From assembly GCA_003133205.1 (NCBI GenBank), contig PKWK01000085.1, forward strand, positions 1 to 8,797: a DNA stretch of 8,797 nucleotides, given 5' to 3'. The translations under genes and the position numbers were made by a program. Source of the stretch: Granulicella sp. GTDB lineage: Bacteria > Acidobacteriota > Terriglobia > Terriglobales > Acidobacteriaceae. The first letter of the stretch is position 1. Each line of letters starts with the position of its first letter. Below, piece after piece: positions 7,104-8,797 of the stretch. A model generated the notes under the pieces. It made no database searches. It worked only from the letters and a program-made list of their open reading frames with translations, and was not told the DNA's origin.

Positions 7104-7110
7104 CTTGACA

Positions 7111-7305
7111 GACAAGTCGGCACCGCTGCACGTGTGCCGCTTTGAGATCTCGCCACCATTTGCAAATGCAGTTGTTTTCAGTGCAAGGGACATCGCAATA
7201 CCTTTCTTTCGTTCGCAGGAGCCGAAAGTCCACCGCCGCCTGTGAGGACAAGGCCACCCTCCAGTCGGATGGTTTGGCTTGCGTTCTGCGTAACAATCCT
7301 CTGAT
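7111..7305. other. Intergenic region between IS21 and the ybaK stop; no clear gene
   Basis: These 195 bp hold no convincing gene. If the insertion sequence interrupted the radical SAM gene, the lost 3' end should start here. The plus-strand frame from 7111 to 7245 is open for 44 codons and begins DKSAPLHVCRFEI, loosely like the short tail with a last cysteine (D-P-x-C) that ends SPASM proteins. The resemblance is weak and may be chance. I see no T-tract terminator for the minus-strand cluster ending at 7306. Confidence 0.3.
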
Positions 7306-7788
7306 CTACGCTGCTTCAGCGCAACGCCCCGCAGCGAGCCTCATTACCTCGGGTTCGGCCAGCCTCTTGAAATCCTCCCAGGCCATGCGAATCAGTTCCC
7401 GGTGCGTCCCCGCGTTGAAAGCAATTTCCTTGTCCTTCTCCAGGCTGTCATCGGCAAAGACATCGAGTCCGAAGAGACTCCCAAAGGGCGGCATCGCACC
7501 GGTTTCGCACTGGGGAAATCGATCCTTGAACTCTTCTTCGACGGCGAGCGCGACGGACTTCGCATCCGCCGTCTTCCTGAGCAACTCCAGGTCCACGTGG
7601 AGTTTTGCAGGAAGCACCGCCATCACCAGCCTGCCGTCCATCCTGACGATCACGGTCTTCGCCAGGTCCTTTCCTGGAATATGTGTCAGCCCGGCAATAA
7701 CTTGTGCCGTGTATGCGGGCGAGTGGGAGATGACAACGTACGCGACGTTATGCGCATCGAGATATTCCGTCAAGCTCGTGAGTGCCAT
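7306..7788 (-). CDS. YbaK/ProX-type aminoacyl-tRNA deacylase (EbsC family)
   Basis: The protein has 160 residues, the usual size for the stand-alone YbaK/EbsC domain. Members hydrolyse wrongly charged aminoacyl-tRNAs in trans, such as Cys-tRNAPro (YbaK) or Ala-tRNAPro (ProX). Visible features are LTEYLDAHNVAYVV at the N-terminus, the lysine-containing AKTVIVRMDG strand (K44, likely the key lysine), the GAMPPFG loop (97-103) and FNAGTHRELIRM (124-135). The start at 7788 is strongly supported by GGAGG 5 nt upstream (GAGGAGGTAGTT-ATG); the frame is open 33 codons further but that part looks non-coding. It is the last gene of a same-strand group with the DUF355 kinase and EF-P. Which tRNA it edits cannot be told from the sequence. 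Confidence 0.85.
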   Translation of the reverse strand: MALTSLTEYLDAHNVAYVVISHSPAYTAQVIAGLTHIPGKDLAKTVIVRMDGRLVMAVLPAKLHVDLELLRKTADAKSVALAVEEEFKDRFPQCETGAMPPFGSLFGLDVFADDSLEKDKEIAFNAGTHRELIRMAWEDFKRLAEPEVMRLAAGRCAEAA

Positions 7789-7916
7789 AACTACCTCCTC
7801 GCCCGGTCGCGCTCTCCTGTGCGTTGAGATGAGCGTGATGATTCCGATCACACGCGTTTGCCAATTCCTGGTCGCAAGCCGCGCCAAGCAGTCAGGCTCG
7901 TTCCGGTTCTGGCTGA

Positions 7917-8402
7917 CTATCGCTTGTAACCGATCTTGCGCAGCAGATCGTGCCGCCAGGCCACATCCGCTTCTCCCTCAATCCCTTTGGGAGAGCTTCC
8001 GTCGATGACGCCAAGCATCCCTTGCCCCTGCTCGCTCCTTGCCAGTACGACCTCGACCTTGTTGGCCGTTGCGCAGAAGATGGAGCAAACCTCCGGAACA
8101 TTTCGGAGGGCATTCAGCACATTGATGGGATAGGCGTTCTGAATCATCAAGACAAATACATGACCCGCAGCCAGAGCCTTGGCGTTCCGGATCGCTGTAT
8201 CGCGGAGAACCTGATCGTTTCCGTCCGAGCGAATCAGACACGCTCCGGAACTCTCGTTGAAGGCCAAGCCAAACCTGGCATGCGGCGCTGTCGACACCAC
8301 TGCTTCGTAGATATCCTCCACCGTCTTGATGAAATGGGACTGGCCGATGATGATGTTGGCTTCATCCGGAATCTCCATGGGCACTGTCAGCAGATCGCAC
8401 AT
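7917..8402 (-). CDS. Adenosine-specific kinase (DUF355 family)
   Basis: The 161-residue product matches the small single-domain family first known from archaea and annotated as adenosine-specific kinase (DUF355) along its whole length. Conserved blocks are QSHFIKTVEDIYEA (21-34), the NESSGACLIRSDGND loop, AYPINVLNALRNVPEVC and IFCATANKVEVVLA, then GVIDGSSPKGIEGE near the end. Family proteins are soluble and cytoplasmic. The activity comes from the family's annotation and structural work; the physiological role is poorly defined. ATG 8402 is preceded by GGAGGAG with 5 nt spacing, so the start is firm. It begins 26 bp after the EF-P stop, consistent with one operon. The gap to the next gene (7789-7916, 128 bp) holds no further gene that I can see. 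Confidence 0.88.
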   Translation of the reverse strand: MCDLLTVPMEIPDEANIIIGQSHFIKTVEDIYEAVVSTAPHARFGLAFNESSGACLIRSDGNDQVLRDTAIRNAKALAAGHVFVLMIQNAYPINVLNALRNVPEVCSIFCATANKVEVVLARSEQGQGMLGVIDGSSPKGIEGEADVAWRHDLLRKIGYKR

Positions 8403-8428
8403 GGTCTCTCCTCCGTTTCAGGGCTCCT

Positions 8429-8797
8429 CTATACACCTTTCTTGTGCTGCGTCCGAACCCGCTCGACGTAGCGTCCAGTCTTGAGGTCGACACTCACAAG
8501 CTCGCCGGGAGCAACGAACAGGGGAACCTGTATGATCAGGCCATTCTCGAGCGTGGCTTCCTTTCGGCCCGAATCCTGCTGTGAACGTGCGGGAGGTGCG
8601 GTGCTCATCACGCGAGCTTCCAGAGTGTCGGGCAAAACTACGCTGATCGGTTCTCCCCGGAAAAACTCTGCGGGAACTTCGACTCCCGGCTGCAGAAGCT
8701 TTTCCGCCAAACCAAAGCTGGCCGCAGGAAACTCAACCTGTTCAAAGGAGTCCAGTCTCTGGAAAATGCAGTTGCTGCCATCGCTGTAAAGAAACTC
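8429..8797 (-). CDS. efp: Elongation factor P, partial (C-terminal 122 residues)
   Basis: The frame is open from the window edge and gives EFLYSDGSNCIFQRL, then FEQVEFPAASFG, GEPISVVLPDTLEARVMSTAPP, and finally KEATLENGLIIQVPLFV with DLKTGRYVERV. These are the OB-fold domains II and III of EF-P, which binds ribosomes stalled at proline runs and promotes peptide bond formation. The N-terminal KOW-like domain with the modified lysine or arginine lies outside the window, so the modification type cannot be judged. The loop SQQDSGRK replaces the more usual GDT(A)xGGTKP, so this may be an EF-P paralogue (YeiP-like) and not the canonical copy. It is the first visible gene of the cluster with the DUF355 kinase and YbaK. 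Confidence 0.85.
   Translation of the reverse strand, partial: EFLYSDGSNCIFQRLDSFEQVEFPAASFGLAEKLLQPGVEVPAEFFRGEPISVVLPDTLEARVMSTAPPARSQQDSGRKEATLENGLIIQVPLFVAPGELVSVDLKTGRYVERVRTQHKKGV

Larger units (their letters stand above)
4541..7110 (+). mobile_element. IS21-family insertion sequence
   Basis: The element is about 2.57 kb, with the istA/istB gene pair that defines the family. The outer ends share GGCGGAGTAAAAG: once at the left (4549-4561) and twice, inverted, at the right (7059-7079 and 7083-7103). Outside these lie a few bases starting with TG (left TGCTCTAC; right, read inward, TGTCAAG), as is usual for IS21. I set the ends at these TG dinucleotides; an error of a few bases is possible, mostly at the left. 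No 4-8 bp target duplication is visible (GTGAGCGG on the left, GACAAGTC on the right), which suggests a deletion or recombination after insertion. Both genes are intact, so the element could still be active. Confidence 0.88.

Noticed and set aside
7142..8008. Plus-strand 288-codon frame across ybaK
   Set aside because: It is antisense to YbaK, which has a strong ribosome site and conserved motifs; the frame is serine/arginine-rich, like a typical antisense shadow.
7950..8471. Plus-strand 173-codon frame across the DUF355 gene
   Set aside because: It is antisense to a full-length, highly conserved family member.
1..8797. CRISPR arrays, tRNA or rRNA genes, riboswitches
   Set aside because: Apart from the IS end repeats I saw no regularly spaced repeats, no cloverleaf-like sequence and no known riboswitch core.

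Overview
The window looks like chromosomal DNA of a moderately GC-rich soil bacterium. Protein style and gene content suggest an Acidobacteriota-like host, but this is an impression; the window holds no rRNA or other taxonomic marker. It falls into three blocks.

Block 1 (1-4540) is a small membrane/redox locus. On the minus strand, in transcription order, lie an NnrS-family multispanning protein (3443-2118), a 296-bp gap holding a 17-bp palindrome and a possible 29-residue peptide gene (1983-1894), a fused cytochrome b / sulfite-oxidase-type molybdopterin protein (1821-154), and, coupled by a TAATG overlap, the first 51 codons of a gene leaving the window (perhaps an HPP-family membrane protein). 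Divergent from nnrS, on the plus strand, is a radical SAM gene of the NirJ/PqqE/AlbA-like type (3537-4517). NnrS points to nitric oxide or nitrogen-oxide metabolism as the theme. This is inferred from NnrS biology and is not shown by the other genes.

Block 2 (about 4541-7110) is an IS21-family insertion sequence with intact istA and istB overlapping by ATGA, terminal repeats built on GGCGGAGTAAAAG, and a 20-bp perfect hairpin after istB. It sits at the 3' end of the radical SAM gene. That gene ends early by a frameshift just inside its C-terminal cysteine cluster: a C-x2-C-x5-C pattern can be rebuilt across the stop, and a possible SRxR follows directly against the insertion sequence. The radical SAM gene therefore appears broken.

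Block 3 (7306-8797, minus strand) is a housekeeping-type cluster in the order EF-P (3' part only), adenosine-specific kinase (DUF355) and YbaK/ProX-type aminoacyl-tRNA deacylase. EF-P and a ProX-type deacylase both concern proline in translation, so the arrangement may be functional.

The main points for follow-up are the unannotated 29-codon ORF next to a radical SAM/SPASM-like gene, the decay of that gene by frameshift and insertion, and the palindrome between nnrS and the molybdopterin gene.
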